Shown: piece by piece, positions 12,301-25,323 of the stretch
Numbering within the stretch: the stretch's first letter is position 1
Layout: every line of letters starts with the position of its first letter
NCBI GenBank assembly: GCA_009739215.1
Contig: VSJF01000002.1
Coordinates: 620,001 to 684,000, forward strand
Source: Floccularia luteovirens
Taxonomy: Eukaryota > Basidiomycota > Agaricomycetes > Agaricales > Squamanitaceae
Length of the DNA stretch: 64,000 nucleotides
Reading direction: 5' to 3'
Position numbers and translations under genes: made by a program
The notes under the pieces: model-generated
Seen by the model: only the letters and a program-made list of their open reading frames with translations
Databases searched by the model: none
Told to the model about the DNA's origin: nothing

Positions 12301-13612
12301 GCGGTGTTTAGGACTTTCGAGCGCAGCAGTCGAGATTATCACATACAAAGCTATCGGTCCGAAAATACTTCACTGCTATTGCCCCACGCTAAAAATGGAT
12401 CCCATCTCGATTCCGTAAAACGTGCTTATTATGCATGTTATTGTTACTCCTTTAATTGGGAATAAAGTGTTCTAGGAGTATGCCTCAGCCAGGACCTTCC
12501 TATCTATGCATTACGTTTAATTAACAGCGCCGAACAAACAAGGTGTATTCAAAGTTCACATGAATGGTCGTTTTGACTTGAGTGTTATATTGAAGACCCC
12601 GTGAGACCAAAAACAGGGCAAGCAGTTCTCGTCTGAAACTATGCGTTCTAGGGAAGATGTATATTTTTTGGGATTTTCGATACATTCGGGTGTTGGAGGA
12701 TATTTTCGAAAATGATGGTGGCGCCGCGCATTGCCTTGTTCAAAACTTCCCGCTCCTCACATGGTCAACATTGGTATATATCTCAATAGCATCGAAATTC
12801 CCAGAGAAAGGGAGTACGGTTCACAACTGACACGCTGAGCGTGTTCTATTCGTCACATGGTGATTGTGGAGCCCTCCCTACACGAGGAGAGAGACAGAGA
12901 TCTGCGGCTAACCTAGTGGGTGAAATTGAGCTAAAAAATACATCCTGACAGGGCTCTGTATCATTCTTAGATATCTATATCAAACCACACCACTCATCTA
13001 GTGAATTTCTCAACTTCAAAAGACCACTATAGGTTGGTCTGGCTACGTAGATTGTCGATTATCAAGCTTGATGATGTTTTCCTATTAAAATGGCAGATGT
13101 CAAGCCACTGACCGGTACGAGCCTTGCCTCCTTGCTCCCGGAACATTTCCCGAGGAGTGAGTTGTCATATACATTGTGTCTACCATGACATTCATGAGAA
13201 AACAAGAGAGGCTGAAACATGGGTCCAGCTGCAGGCGCCAATGTTGGAATGAATAGGTATGTTGTTTCTCAAGTACGTAAATCCTTGGGGAATTTACATA
13301 GAGGGAAGGCAAATTACGAGTTCCTTGTATGGGCTATTTCCGAATACGCTGACGTTCTATCAGATTAATATGAGTAAAAGAATTATTCTACATAGCACAT
13401 TCCTTGGTTATTTGTGTACGTACACACTTTTCTCGTGGTTGATATGCTGTCGCACTTCATCCAGTCGAAGTACTAAATTGGACTGGGAATGATTAATGGC
13501 TAGTGACTCCGCGGGCCGCCAGATGCATCGACTTGGGATAAGCAATCCCGTGCGGTGTTCCGCTTGTACCACATGCAGCGTTCGAACTTGGTTATGTAGT
13601 ACTACTAGTAGG

Positions 13613-13636
13613 AGTCCTTGAAGAAAAACAAGGACT
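13613..13636. repeat. Short perfect inverted repeat (hairpin)
   Basis: AGTCCTTG and CAAGGACT flank the 8-base spacer AAGAAAAA. The surrounding sequence shows no gene. It could be a remnant of a mobile element end or chance. Confidence 0.4.
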
Positions 13637-13987
13637 ACATCTGGCGCGGAATTACAGGATTGCTATCTGTTGAACGAGCGAAGCGATAATGCAACCCTTG
13701 CAGGAATACGAGAGTAACCTGGAGAACTGCCCTGCACTTGTTCGTCGTCCATAATAAAGATAGTATTCTGGGGTTCAATCATGGAGACTACATGTGGAAT
13801 TGAGATAATTGATGTGTTCCTTATCGAGGTAGGAGAATCTAATCATTCTTCGGCACTCTGAACGCATTCTGATCAAATCGAACCATTTTGTTATCCGGAC
13901 TTCGAAAAAAATTTGTTTGTGACATAAAATTCCTGACATCGTGGCCATTTGTTTTCTTGTCCCCTTACTTCCAACTCATCTCGTTCA

Positions 13988-13995
13988 TATAAAAG
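13988..13995 (+). promoter_or_regulatory. TATA box of INO1
   Basis: TATAAAAG lies 219 bp before the INO1 start codon and is followed by a pyrimidine-rich stretch of about 60 bases typical of fungal transcription start regions. No clear inositol-responsive E-box repeat was recognised near it. Confidence 0.55.
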
Positions 13996-14213
13996 CTGCC
14001 ACATCTCCTCTTTTCTCTCAACTGCTCTTCATCTAGTGTCTTCTTGCTTCACTAGACGTCTCTTTCAGAGTTACTTGCAACATTTGCATGTACTCGAACC
14101 AGCTCTGCAGTTCCCATAACTCCTATAGAGGCACCAAACACTCGAGCGCAGGATTCATTATTGTCTTTTAACTTCAATCTACGTTGTCGTCAACTTATCT
14201 CTTTCTTTAAACT

Positions 14214-16043
14214 ATGGCTCCAGTCACCAACTTCAACTCTTCTGGTTACAACACTCCAGAGTCTGAGCTCGAGTCCATCCTGCCAATCCACCCGACTGCG
14301 GTTCGCCGCCCGGACTCTATTACTGTCAAATCTGAGAACACGCGTTACACTGAAGAGAACATCACTGCCAAGTTCTTTAACCGTGGTTCTGATGTTTCCA
14401 TTGTGGACGGGCACATCAACGTCACCCCAACTGTTCAAGAGTATGAATTCCAGACAAAGCGGGCAGTAGGGAAGACAGGGTCAGATAAATTTCAAATTTA
14501 GAGTCCATTACCTTTTTTGACCAAAACACGTGCAGTTTGATGATGATAGGTATCGGCGGTAACAATGGCTCCACGTTGTGCGCAACTATTCTCGCTAACC
14601 GTTACAATATCTCCTGGCATACCAAACAGGGTATTCAACAGCCAAATTATATCGGCTCCGTCTTACGCGCATCTACCGTGCGCATTGGTACCGATTCTAC
14701 CACCCAGAAGGATGTTCACGTTCCAATTTCGGACGTCCTCCCCATGGTCCACCCGAACGATCTTGTGCTTGGTGGATGGGACATCTCAGGCTTGTCCATG
14801 GACAAGGCCATGCAACGTGCTCAGGTTTTAGACTATGACTTACAACGTCAGGTCGTCCCTCATATGGCCCTTCTTGGCAAACCATTGCCCTCCGTTTACT
14901 ACCCTGATTTCATCGCCGCCAACCAGGAAGCTCGCGCCGATAACGTGAAACCTGGAAACGACAAACAAGTTCACTTGGAACAAATTCGCGCCGACATCCG
15001 CAAGTTCAAGCAGGATAATAGTCTTGATCGTGTTGTCGTTTTTTGGACTGCCAATACCGAACGCTACAGTGACATCATTCCAGGTGTGAATGATACCGCA
15101 GATAACCTTCTTGCTGCTATCAGAAACTCTCACCCTGAAGTTTCTCCTTCGACCGTCTTTGCGGTAGCCGCAATCCTGGAAGGCGAGCCGTTCGTTAACG
15201 GAGCCCCTCAGAACACTTTCGTTCCTGGAGCCATTAGCCTGGCTGAGCGTCACAGATCATTCATTGGTGGTGACGACCTTAAATCTGGTCAGACTAAGCT
15301 GAAGTCTGTGTTGGCCGAATTCCTCGTCAATGCAGGTATAAAACCCTTGTCTATCGCTTCTTACAACCATCTCGGCAACAACGATGGACATAACCTATCC
15401 GCTGAGAAGCAATTTAGAAGCAAGGAAATTAGCAAGAGCAGCGTTGTCGATGATATGGTAGACGCCAACAGGTTATTGTACAAAGCTCCCGAGGTCGGCG
15501 CCAAAGGTGTTCCAGTTGGCAAGGGTGAACACCCTGACCACATTGTTGTCATAAAATATGTTCCTGCCGTTGGTGACTCCAAACGCGCTATCGACGAGTA
15601 CTACTCTGAGATTTTCTGTGGCGGAAGGTCGACAATCAATATTTTCAACGAATGCGAGGTATGTCACAGAACTCCGCACTTAAAACCGATATTGATCGAT
15701 TTTTTCAGGATTCCCTGCTTGCAACTCCCCTTATCTTAGATTTGACTATACTCACCGAGCTTCTCACTCGTGTGAAGTACCGCCAGGTTTCTGAGAAAGC
15801 TGAATTCGAGCCATTGTACTCTGTCCTTTCACTTCTCTCGTATATGTTGAAGGCTCCCCTAGTTAAACCAGGTGAGCCACTGTTCCTCATCTTATTCAAT
15901 TCGTAATAATTAATCTCCATTTCGTAGGTACCGAAGTCGTCAACAGTCTCAATAGACAGCGCAATGCTTTAGAAAGTTTCCTAAAGGCTTGCATTGGATT
16001 GGAAACCAACCCTGATCTCCTTCTCGCGACCAGAATTTGGTAA
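14214..16043 (+). CDS. INO1: Inositol-3-phosphate synthase (myo-inositol-1-phosphate synthase)
   Basis: Cytosolic NAD-dependent enzyme converting glucose-6-phosphate to 1D-myo-inositol-3-phosphate, the first step of inositol and phosphatidylinositol synthesis. Exons 14214-14479, 14536-15658, 15709-15871 and 15928-16043 give 555 aa, matching the ~530-residue fungal family. Signatures: NAD-binding [42 protein letters not shown], the catalytic-region [18 protein letters not shown], and a conserved C-terminus ([17 protein letters not shown]). Intron 1 uses the weak donor GTCAGA, chosen because it alone restores the conserved KTG-LM junction. A TATA box and a CT-rich leader precede it. The gene stands alone in a gene-poor region. 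Confidence 0.97.
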
Positions 16044-18389
16044 ATGGAAAGAACAGAAAGTTTCAACAACTTCCAGATATACATGGACAAATTTTTATGT
16101 ACCATTCAACTGGCTGGCTTCAATAATGTTTAAAGAGCGAACTTTACGTCAATGTTAGCAGATTTGTCAACATTATTTTGTTGCCGAAATATATGTGATT
16201 GTTTGGTTAAGACGTGTATCGCAAACAATCTTATCATATGTACCTCATTCTCGGCCCGATCACCCTGATCGTAAACAAACCTGACTGCAACTGTTACTTG
16301 GGCAACGCTTATGATATCAATTTGGACCTGCCCCAAAAACTTCTCGAAACATGCGGCATTTGCGCACATAAGAAACGCCAAGAATGGATTACGTCTCAAT
16401 TCCTTTGGGGCGATCACTGTCTCCGACCACTCTTGTGACCACAACGTTTTAAGATTTATAATATCCATAGGGAAGGCGGCGTCTTACGAAACTGACATAA
16501 ACGCACTTGCAGAATAAATAGCTGACTAGAGTTTGTAAGTAATCGAATTTATCGTCCTGTCAACACGGCAGTTAACTCAAATATCCGCATGCCACCTCTT
16601 GGGTACGTATTGAAACGTTCTTTCTCAGCAGAAAGTGATTTTGAGATTCACCTAGTGCAAAATCTTAAACATGTGTTCACTAACCCATTAAAAAATAAAT
16701 TACACGTACATCATTTGTCTGGCACGCCACCTGCACCTGGGTGTCGGTATCTATATGGAAGCTACTTGAGCATTCACCATTGTCACCTATCAGCGGTATT
16801 AGGTCAACGCTAAGTTCCAGTATACCGCCTTTTGACTTACACTGAGCACCAGACCCATCACAGCCTCCGAAGTAGCAGATGTAACAAGTTTACGGTTAAT
16901 CAGAAACAGGTTTTTAACTATCCAGATATCCGTACCTAAACCCAGTTGTGACAGAAAAAGCATGCCTTTGCACAATTTAGAATTGTTAATGGAGTTAAAC
17001 ATCGTTGAGAAGACTTACGGTGGTATCAGAGACAAGTCTGTGCTCAACCCACTTCCAGGTGAAGCAAGATTCAGGTTCACAAGTGTTGTTTCCAATGTTG
17101 TACAATGTTCACCGTTGAGCAGACAATTCCCTATCAATTTGGGGCAGTATGGATTAAAACCAGTTCAATAGGTTACGTTTCGCGCACCAGTCTGTAAGTA
17201 TCTGTTTGGACAACATTGTCAGCGATCTCACCTGGTAATTTTTCATTTCGACTTATAGAATACTAACGCAATTGCCGAAATCAAAGGTCCATTGTGGGTG
17301 TACGACCGCCTGTCGATAGAATATCCCCATTTTGTACGAGTGTGGGCTGGTAGAGCGTTTAATTTTTTTTAAAAGCCTCGCTTGTACGTATCGCATCTCA
17401 CTGACCTGTCCAGATCCACATCTAGAACCAACCAATTAATATGGAGGGTTATCATCAGTAAATTTCATGGTGCACGCTGTTGATCCTGGAATACAAACCG
17501 ATTATCGAATTCGACAATATGGCTTTCCCCTCGAACATGCACAATTCCGGCAAGCAGAAGTGTTGAACAGAGGGCGTACTTTGAGAAGAACATCTGGTAG
17601 CAGGTGCGCAGGTAGGTATAACAAAAAAGAGCTGCAGAACTTTGGAATTTTATATTGAACGAGCCTCTATCATCTTGATGGGTGATTTCAAATTAAACAA
17701 TCAAACAATAATCAAATGATGAAACTGTGGACTCCCTAATCTCAGGAGTCCAACTCATGTGAGAAAACTGCTCAATGATAATTTACAAAAAACCTGTGTG
17801 GTATAGTGTTTTATTATTGTTTACCTCTCCAAATATTCGACTTCTAAATCCCTTCAGTTAATAATCTCATTAGTGTCTCTTCACGCGAGTAATTAGGTAC
17901 TCCAAGAAAACCTCAAGCCAAAAAATAGCTAAAAAAATAGATTAATAACAAAACGCGCTATTTTTATGATCTGACGCCACTTCAGCTTCAAACGCTATCC
18001 AGACTTGAAATCAAACGTGAGCCTAGAGGCCCAATTTGCAAACAGAAACAATTATACGAAACTTGTTTATACTGTACTGATACATTCTAGAAAAAGTGAT
18101 TAATAGTAGTTCATTAAGCTGTTTCATTTTCCGTAAGTTAACAGCGGCAGGTCTATCAGCTGAGTGGAAACTTTATCTTTCGTCCAAATCGTCCCTCAGC
18201 ATCTTTCAATCCTAGCTGCCAGTAGCTTCCTAAGCATTCGATACATTTGGTCCTGTCATATTTGATTTGCGTTCCATTTTTGGATATTCCAGTAGAGTTG
18301 AGGCTGAGTCACTCCTGCAAGAGAAGTTTATCAATTCAGTTTAGCAGGCCGAAGATGGTACATTTTGTAGGAACTGCGTGAAAACTTGT
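16044..18389. other. Gene-poor AT-rich region
   Basis: No protein family recognised on either strand. The ORFs are short and lack splice-consistent extensions. 17690-18120 is particularly AT-rich with A/T homopolymers. It could hold highly decayed elements, but I cannot show it. Confidence 0.45.
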
Positions 18390-18890
18390 CGACTCAAGGG
18401 TGTAGTACCAGCATCTTCCCACGATCCTCAAATAACTCATCTCTTACTAAAACTCCTATTCTCGTCATCGTTGCCAACCTTCCGATTACTTAGTATTAAT
18501 ACACTCCTCTTCAAGCCCTTCACAGCAACCTCCCACCATTTACTAGCGCGAGTATTGACACTTCACATAGTGAACTATATTCTCATTCCTCTACAGTCGT
18601 TGAGCTCATAGCCGTACCAATTTTTTTCGTTTCCAGTGGCTCCAGCAACATCAAGTGCTTTCTGAACTGTCCAGTCGGATTGGGTTGGGCTGAACATTAG
18701 AAAATTGAGCAAGATGAGAGTTTTGTCAATCTCTGAGAAGGCGTTGGTCCGTTGAATCTCATATCCTTGCGCGTTCAGAGTGCAGGTCATGGAGTACCTG
18801 TGTCATGTAAATACGGTGATGAGTTAGAAATGGAAGTAGGGAGCAGCAAGGGTTGTATATATGGACAAATTGACAATTGAAGAAGTTTGA
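18390..18890 (-). pseudogene. Truncated metzincin protease copy (C-terminal exon and last intron only)
   Basis: Minus-strand sequence collinear with the last exon of the intact protease at 25324-25651 and its preceding intron (to about 25745). The conserved reading includes TLNAQGYEIQR and WTVQKALDVAGATGNEKNW, against TLNAQRYEIQR and WTVQKALDVTGVTGNERNW in the intact gene. The 3' end is degraded by stops (for example at the DCRGM position), and the exons encoding the zinc site are missing. It is a dead fragment about 6.8 kb from its parent in the same orientation. Confidence 0.85.
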
Positions 18891-20686
18891 GGTGACGAGA
18901 GATTGACAACTAACTGAGCTTGAGATGAGTGCAGACAGACTGCAACATTTTGGTTTGAATGGAAATATGAGTTCAGACCGACTATTACATTAGTCCCACA
19001 AGACGATTCAGTCAGTTAAAATAAATCTGCGTTTTTTGGGACTATTGACTGAATCTACATGACTTATTTACGACTTCCTTTTTTACTGAGGCTCACATGA
19101 GTCCTATGGTACTCTGATCCGGACTTCCATGCTACTTCTCGGCGTATGTCCGTAACTGCAAATATAACTCCTTCGTTTGCACTGTAATGCTTTGGATCGA
19201 GGATAATCGATAATAGCCCGAAACACAAACACGAACTTATCCTTTCGTTTTCCTCCGCCCCCGAAAAGATCATCCACGTCGACATCGTAAGGCCTTGAGT
19301 CAGCGTGCTGCTTCCAGTTCAGTTCAGGTACCCCCATCGACTCCCAACAAGCATCCACCTAGCTATCGTCCTTGGCCTCATTATTCGCAACTCTTTTTCA
19401 CCCAGACGACTGTATATCCTTGAGACTTCCTTCATCACGCGCTCCATTTTCCAATCATTGACGACTGAGGAGGATCTAGTCTAAGGATGTTGGTACACTC
19501 ACATTGAGACTCCTTCCATGTTCATAGAGATCCGTATCCGTCGAGAATTCTTGGATTGTGTTCCGTCGTATGACTCTGAGTGAGGTTCTGTGAAAGTCTC
19601 GGACCCCCTGAGAAGTGGTTGGGTCGTTTTCCTTTTGTGTTATGGAAATGTAAGATTACAGTTTCCGATTTGATTGACTCGGGGGTCTCACAATTATTAT
19701 ATCTGTAGCTGCTGCACGAGCGGGAATCTGAGGGTTATGCAATGTATTTTATACTTATGCCAACATACAAGAAACATAAGCATCGAGTACAGTTTACTTA
19801 AGTAAAGAAATTCTTGCAGCTATGTCAAGCCTGAGGCTACCTGGCTTCTGTGTCAATTGATTTACCACTCAGATGACAAGCTCCGGTGTGCAGCTACTAA
19901 TTCTAGGGACAGATGCTTCGGTACAGCTTCAAGAAGAATGCGGAAATGATAAAGTACGTTCGCGTCATCATTCACTCCATCTCTTGTACTTCATTAAACT
20001 CTCAGATAACTTACTATATGTAATTTGAACTAGTTCGATATTGAAAAAGGTTTTTGCCATCGACCAGATTATTAACTTGGTACTCATCTGGACGACGAAC
20101 GGCGTAAGTGAAATGAGATGTTCGTTTGACAAGAAGTCAAATACCATGAACCAGGGACACTCCACATGATACAGATCATCATTCCCACCCGACACCCGAT
20201 CAATGTATTTCTCAAGAACAATTTTAACGGCTCACCCGATTACTGTAGCTGTCCAGTGATGGACAAATATTCACCTTGATCCTATTTCTATGTATTCCAG
20301 TGTAGTGTGTATTCACTTCTCATTTCTCGCTTCATTGGACGCTCAGGTGTCAGGAGACGGGCCGACAATCAGGGTGAGTGCTACTAGTACTATGCTACTG
20401 ATTTTTCAATATCACTAACACGTGTTGATAGTATCCATGTCAACTTTACAGCACTGCACTGCTTAAATTCTATAGCACTTCCTGGAAAATTCGTCTGTAT
20501 TTTCCCCTGGTCTGAACCATTCCTTGTTCCACCTCACCTACCTCCTTTCCTTGTTCCAACAACTCCAACCATTCGTGGTGCTTTGCTGGCAGCTCTAAGC
20601 ACCTGTAGATCTACCTAATTCTTACTACGGCACTGATACCACACCCTTGTTTGTTTGTTAAGCTATCACCAAATCATCAAATCAGC
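18891..20686. other. Intergenic region upstream of the NACHT gene
   Basis: No supported gene. It contains a set of interleaved inverted repeats at 18991-19055. From about 20430 the sequence becomes pyrimidine-rich and likely holds the promoter and leader of the C2-NACHT-WD40 gene. Confidence 0.45.
18991..19055. repeat. Interleaved inverted repeats
   Basis: TAGTCCCA (18991-18998) pairs with TGGGACTA (19037-19044), and GATTCAGTCA (19005-19014) pairs with TGACTGAATC (19046-19055). The order A-B-A'-B' cannot form two nested hairpins at once, so it is either a pseudoknot-like arrangement or the trace of an inverted duplicated segment. Confidence 0.45.
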
Positions 20687-23600
20687 ATGAACCCAGTATC
20701 CTCGAGACAAGTTTCCAAATAGTAAGTGCACTTCACTGACATTCTATTCTCTTCGCTAATCTCTTATGTGCAGCACCTCAAGAACACATTTCACGTTGGC
20801 AAGTCAGTCATGATATGGATCTCTATTCTTGCATTTTGCTTCAATATTCACAACTCTTGCAGTAACCGTCCTGGGAGGAAATAACTTGCCGAAAGCACAC
20901 AGGATCACAAGCCCGGCCTATTATGTCATTGTCAAGGTCGATGACACTGAGATGAAAACGACAGTTTCAACAAAAGGGAACAAATCGCCAACGTGGAAGC
21001 AACTGTTCAAATTGTATGCGCTACCTGCACTTGATATGAATCTGAATGCTGATGATGTTTGATACAGTGCTGCGACTAGCTCCTCTACCCTCAGGATCGA
21101 AGTGTATTGCACACATCTCGACAGTTCCAAGAAAGATCACATTGTCTGCAAATCTAGGGAAACTTTGCGGATTGGGGAAAGTCTATCTCGCAACGAGGGT
21201 AATGAACGATTATCTTGCTCACTCCCAAGGAAACATTGACATAAGTCGTTCAGATGTCATCTGTGCTCTTGATGTGGTTCACCCAAGATCGTCGCGGGAA
21301 AAAGATCGCACAATAACTTTACGACTCAAGGTTGATAGCCTCACCATTCCATCGTCCACCGGTGCTGTGCTATCGCCAAACAATGCACTCACCAAAGAAG
21401 CCCCGACACCTGGCCCGGAATATCAAAAAATTTGTGCAAGATGGAAGTACTTGTTAACCTCCCTCGAGTCGTTCTGGCTGGTTGCTAAAGACATTGCCGT
21501 GGCGAGCAATCCAGACTTCCACTATCATATTCATCATCCTCATTGATGCACCTAGATTGATTCCAAGGCACAAGTGGCAGTAGCTGCGGTCTCAGTCGTT
21601 CTGAAGGTATTTACTCCCATTTCGAGACGTTATATGGCATTAAGTACCCCATTTATACAAGCTCATCACTGATCAGATTGATCGTGATGAGAAGATCGAC
21701 GACCTCGCTTCTACACTAGCAGATCTGTATGACTGGTTACAAGACGGAAGATCATTGAAGAAGATAAGGACATTCGAAAAGACTGTTATAAAGCTCTTGA
21801 AACAAACATCTGAATGTGCATATTTTATCCGCAAATATTACGAGACATATTCCTTTAGTTCGTATATGAAGTTTATCTCTGTGCTTAACGCTAACGTGAC
21901 CTTATCCTCCAGTGCGACGTGCCATTGACAACATAGGGTCTGAGGTTGACGCGACAATCACTCAGTATCAATCGGTATTCGATCAATTAAAGGTCGAGCT
22001 TATATTGGGTACAAGTTTGCAAACGACGTTGCTCTCGATTCGGATACTAGAGAAAGTTACAAACATTGGTAAGTATAACGGGTATCCGAGTGGCACAGTC
22101 TAATTGAGTTTTGTTTTACAGAAATTCAAATGTACCTCAATCGCTTCCCATGCCTTGAACGGACAGCATTTGATCCAGAATATGCTGCAATGCGAGGCAC
22201 TCATTTCGACACGTCTATCGATCATGTCCTGAAATGGGTAGTTGGAGCAGGTGAAGATGAGAACACCGCAAAACGTGTCTTCCTTTTGCTTGGACCTGCA
22301 GGGAGTGGCAAATCGGCAATTGCTCATTTTGTTGCGCAGCACTTTTATGAGGAGGGACGATTAGGGTGCGGAATATTCTTGTATAGTGGGATCGAAAACC
22401 GAAACTCGCAGAGGATAAGTGGAACTATTATACGACAACTAGCCCAGTTCCATCCAGCAATAAAACAAAGGATGAATGGGCCAATCAGTAACCCAGATGT
22501 TGCTCTGGCAGATATAGGACGACAATTCGACGAGTTGGTTGCTACACCCCTAGACAATTTGGAGATGGTGGGACCAGTCCTTATAATCATTGATGGCCTC
22601 GATGAATGCGGAGATGCGAAGGACCGTTCCCGCATCATGTCGATTTTTGCAGACAAGTTTTTGATGACTCGGCTCCCCCGAAATTTCCGTTTCCTCATCA
22701 CATCATGTCTTGAACAGGACGTTCAAGATATATTCAAGCCATTGAACCACGTTTGCTATCATACGATGCCTAATCCTAATAATGAAAGCTCTATCCAAGC
22801 AACTTTCGATGTTGTACGATTGCCAGCTTTGCAGAGATATGGGATAGACAGGATGAAGCGTGAGTTTTTGCGGAAGGCAGGGGGTGACGTTGTATGGACT
22901 TCAGTTGCTTGCAGGGCACTGCAACTCACATCTACCCAAACACGTTTAAACGGATTCGCCGACATTCTTCTTATAAAACCACCTCCTGCAACGCTAAAGG
23001 ACTCGATGGTACAATTGTATGATAGCATCTTCCAAGCATTAAACTCAAATCGCAGTGCTCCACCTTACATCGTGCATTTCCGTACTGTGCTTCTTTTTGG
23101 GACCGACCACGTCTTTTCTCTTGTGGTAATCGACCATGAACAGAACTCTGAGGACATTGCCAATATCAGCCAGATTTCAAGCGGTTTAGGAATCGTAATG
23201 ATACCGACTATCATTTCTACGAATGCAGGTTTGCGGGATGTACTTGCGGATTTCTTGACCAACGAGCGGCATTGCATTGATCATATACCATATGTGGAGC
23301 AGTCTCTCTGTGATATTGCCGAAGCATGCTTGGACAGGATGAACGAATCATTGCGGCATAATATATGTGGATTATCAACAACATCAGATCTGGACATCGA
23401 AATTAATGGACTGACCAAACTTGTTGAGGAGCACATACCAAAGGATCTGCAATATGCAGTTGCAAATTGGATGACACACGTACTGGAGATTACACACTTG
23501 ACTGAAACTTTGATGAAGAAGCTCCACGAGTTGTTGTTCGAACATCTGTTGCATTGGATCGAGGTGCTGAGCGTAATCGGGTGCCTTAATGAAGACAAGG

Positions 23601-24964
23601 TGTGTGCATCGCTACGGCTCCTTGGTGAGCGCATTTTCGTGAGTGTCGTAGGTAATACGTTGCCCGTCCTAATGACTTATGCATTGCGGCATACGTTTCA
23701 GATCCAGGACGAGGATGGATCGTGTTCCAAACTCTGCAAAATGATCAAAAACGCCATATCGTTCCTTCGTTCATATAATTCCACAATATGTCGAGCACAC
23801 TTGCAAACCTATATCTCTGCCCTACCTTTATTCCCATCAAATACGCTGCTTCACCGAACATACATTAGGGAAGTGATTGCTGAGAGGCCACGAGTTTCCT
23901 CGAACATAACATTCAATAGTCCGCATCGTGGCTTTCAACTCGTCAATTGCAAAGATGATAAAATGGTTTGTATATTCGATGTAACGGCTGGAGAAGATTA
24001 CAAGATGAAGGGCCATTCACGTTGTATCTTGTGTACAGCGTTCTCGCCTGATGGACAGAGGTTCGCTCGTTGTGGTCGTGATGAAACGATCCGTGTTTGG
24101 GATGTTCAGACTAGCCGACAACTCAACAAACTGACCGGTCACGACAAGCCAGCAAAGTGGGTAGAATTCTCTCAAGATGGCTCAATGCTTGTCAGTCGCT
24201 CAGCGGATAACATCATCACATGGAACTCGGACACTGGCGATGTCATCGCAAAACGAGATATCTCGGGATGGCCATATGCTACATTCTCACCTGACGGACA
24301 ACAAGTAGCAACGACGTCGGACGATAAAATCAAGATCTTCGATTTCAAACTTATACATCAAATTGCCGTGCTCGATCGTCACAAGGAACACATTCAACAA
24401 ATTGCATGGTCGCTCGACGGATCAAAATTGGCCTCTTCATCATCGACAGAGACACTACTCTGGGACGCAAAGCAGATGTCTGTGATTGCTGTCCTGGACG
24501 CAAAAGCTATTTATATCTTGTCTCTAAGATTTATTACTACCAATCAACTGTCTCTCGTTGCCGATAACGGTGTTATCCTTGTTCACAAATGGGACATCAA
24601 TACACCAAAATATAACCAGGTCATTGATCCCATGCCATTTCAGAACATCCGTAGGTCAAGTGTACCTTTATGCGTGCGTCAAGTCGTAGCCAGGACAAAG
24701 AGTGGTGACATTCGAATGAGCGTCATGTTTCATCACACACCTGCCTATACTCCTACTGTCAGATTCCACGAGCCATTCAATCCGCTTCGATTAGCGCACC
24801 ATGTTAATCCCGACGGTTGGCTGTGCGCACAGGATGGGCAGAAGATTGTTTGGGTTGCGAAATGCGAACCACCTTTTACCGTCAGGCGCTCTATAGGAAA
24901 ATTGGAGTTTTTGGACCACAAGGGCAGGATTAGATTAGTTATGGAGTCTTCTTCAATTGAATAG
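20687..24964 (+). CDS. C2-NACHT-WD40 STAND NTPase (fungal NLR-like receptor)
   Basis: Large multi-exon gene with the architecture of fungal STAND/NLR proteins, which act in non-self recognition and programmed cell death. The N-terminal part (20860-21350) encodes a C2-like domain (AVTVLGGNNLPKAHRI, YVIVKVDDTEMKTTVS). A helical linker follows (21555-22070), then the main exon 22122-24964. That exon has the NACHT P-loop LLLGPAGSGKSAIAH, Walker B LIIIDGLDECGD and four WD40 repeats near the C-terminus (FSPDGQRFARCGRDETIRVW is typical). Clear introns: 21014-21067, 21602-21678 and 22070-22121. The start is uncertain: ATG 20687 splices well at 20734-20773, but the next junction before LAVTVLGG lacks a GT donor (a GCAAGT is present). 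The join near 21190-21230 is also unclear, so a disabled 5' end is possible. Confidence 0.82.
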
Positions 24965-25323
24965 TTAGAGATCTACGCATAAATGTATGACACTTTCTTC
25001 TTATCTGTAGATATTAACGCCTGTAACAATTATCTCATTAGATTTGAGACGTATAGGGGCAAGCAGTGCACCACTTAATAGAATTCTATGCTGCGTGACT
25101 CGGCCGGACTATCAAAGTCATTTGAGTTTGTATAGTACTCACCAACTTTGTTATTCGATAGGAACTTGGCCCCGTCGACCCAAGGAGATAGTACTTCATG
25201 GTTAATTTCCACATTCCCCATAATACCTCATCTTATTTCGCTTTCTTCTGAAGATTCCATACAATCCACTAGTCATAAACTCGTACTCTACTCGTGCCTT
25301 GGCGTCATTGCTAACAGTTCCGA
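24965..25323. other. Intergenic spacer between NACHT gene and protease
   Basis: Convergent 3' ends. The right part (about 25170-25323) is shared with the 3' flank of the protease fragment at 18390, so it belongs to the duplicated block. Confidence 0.5.

Larger units (their letters stand above)
9305..14213. other. 4.9 kb gene-poor region
   Basis: Only short ORFs (under about 105 codons) without family resemblance occur here on either strand. I see no reverse transcriptase, transposase or terminal repeat that I can support. A short A-run lies at ~10493-10503 and a perfect 8-bp hairpin at 13613-13636. The final ~250 bases form the INO1 promoter. Confidence 0.5.

Noticed and set aside
13490..13700. 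Possible LTR or retrotransposon end (hairpin and TGTTGAACGAGC-like string)
   Set aside because: No second copy, no target-site repeat and no retroelement coding sequence nearby.
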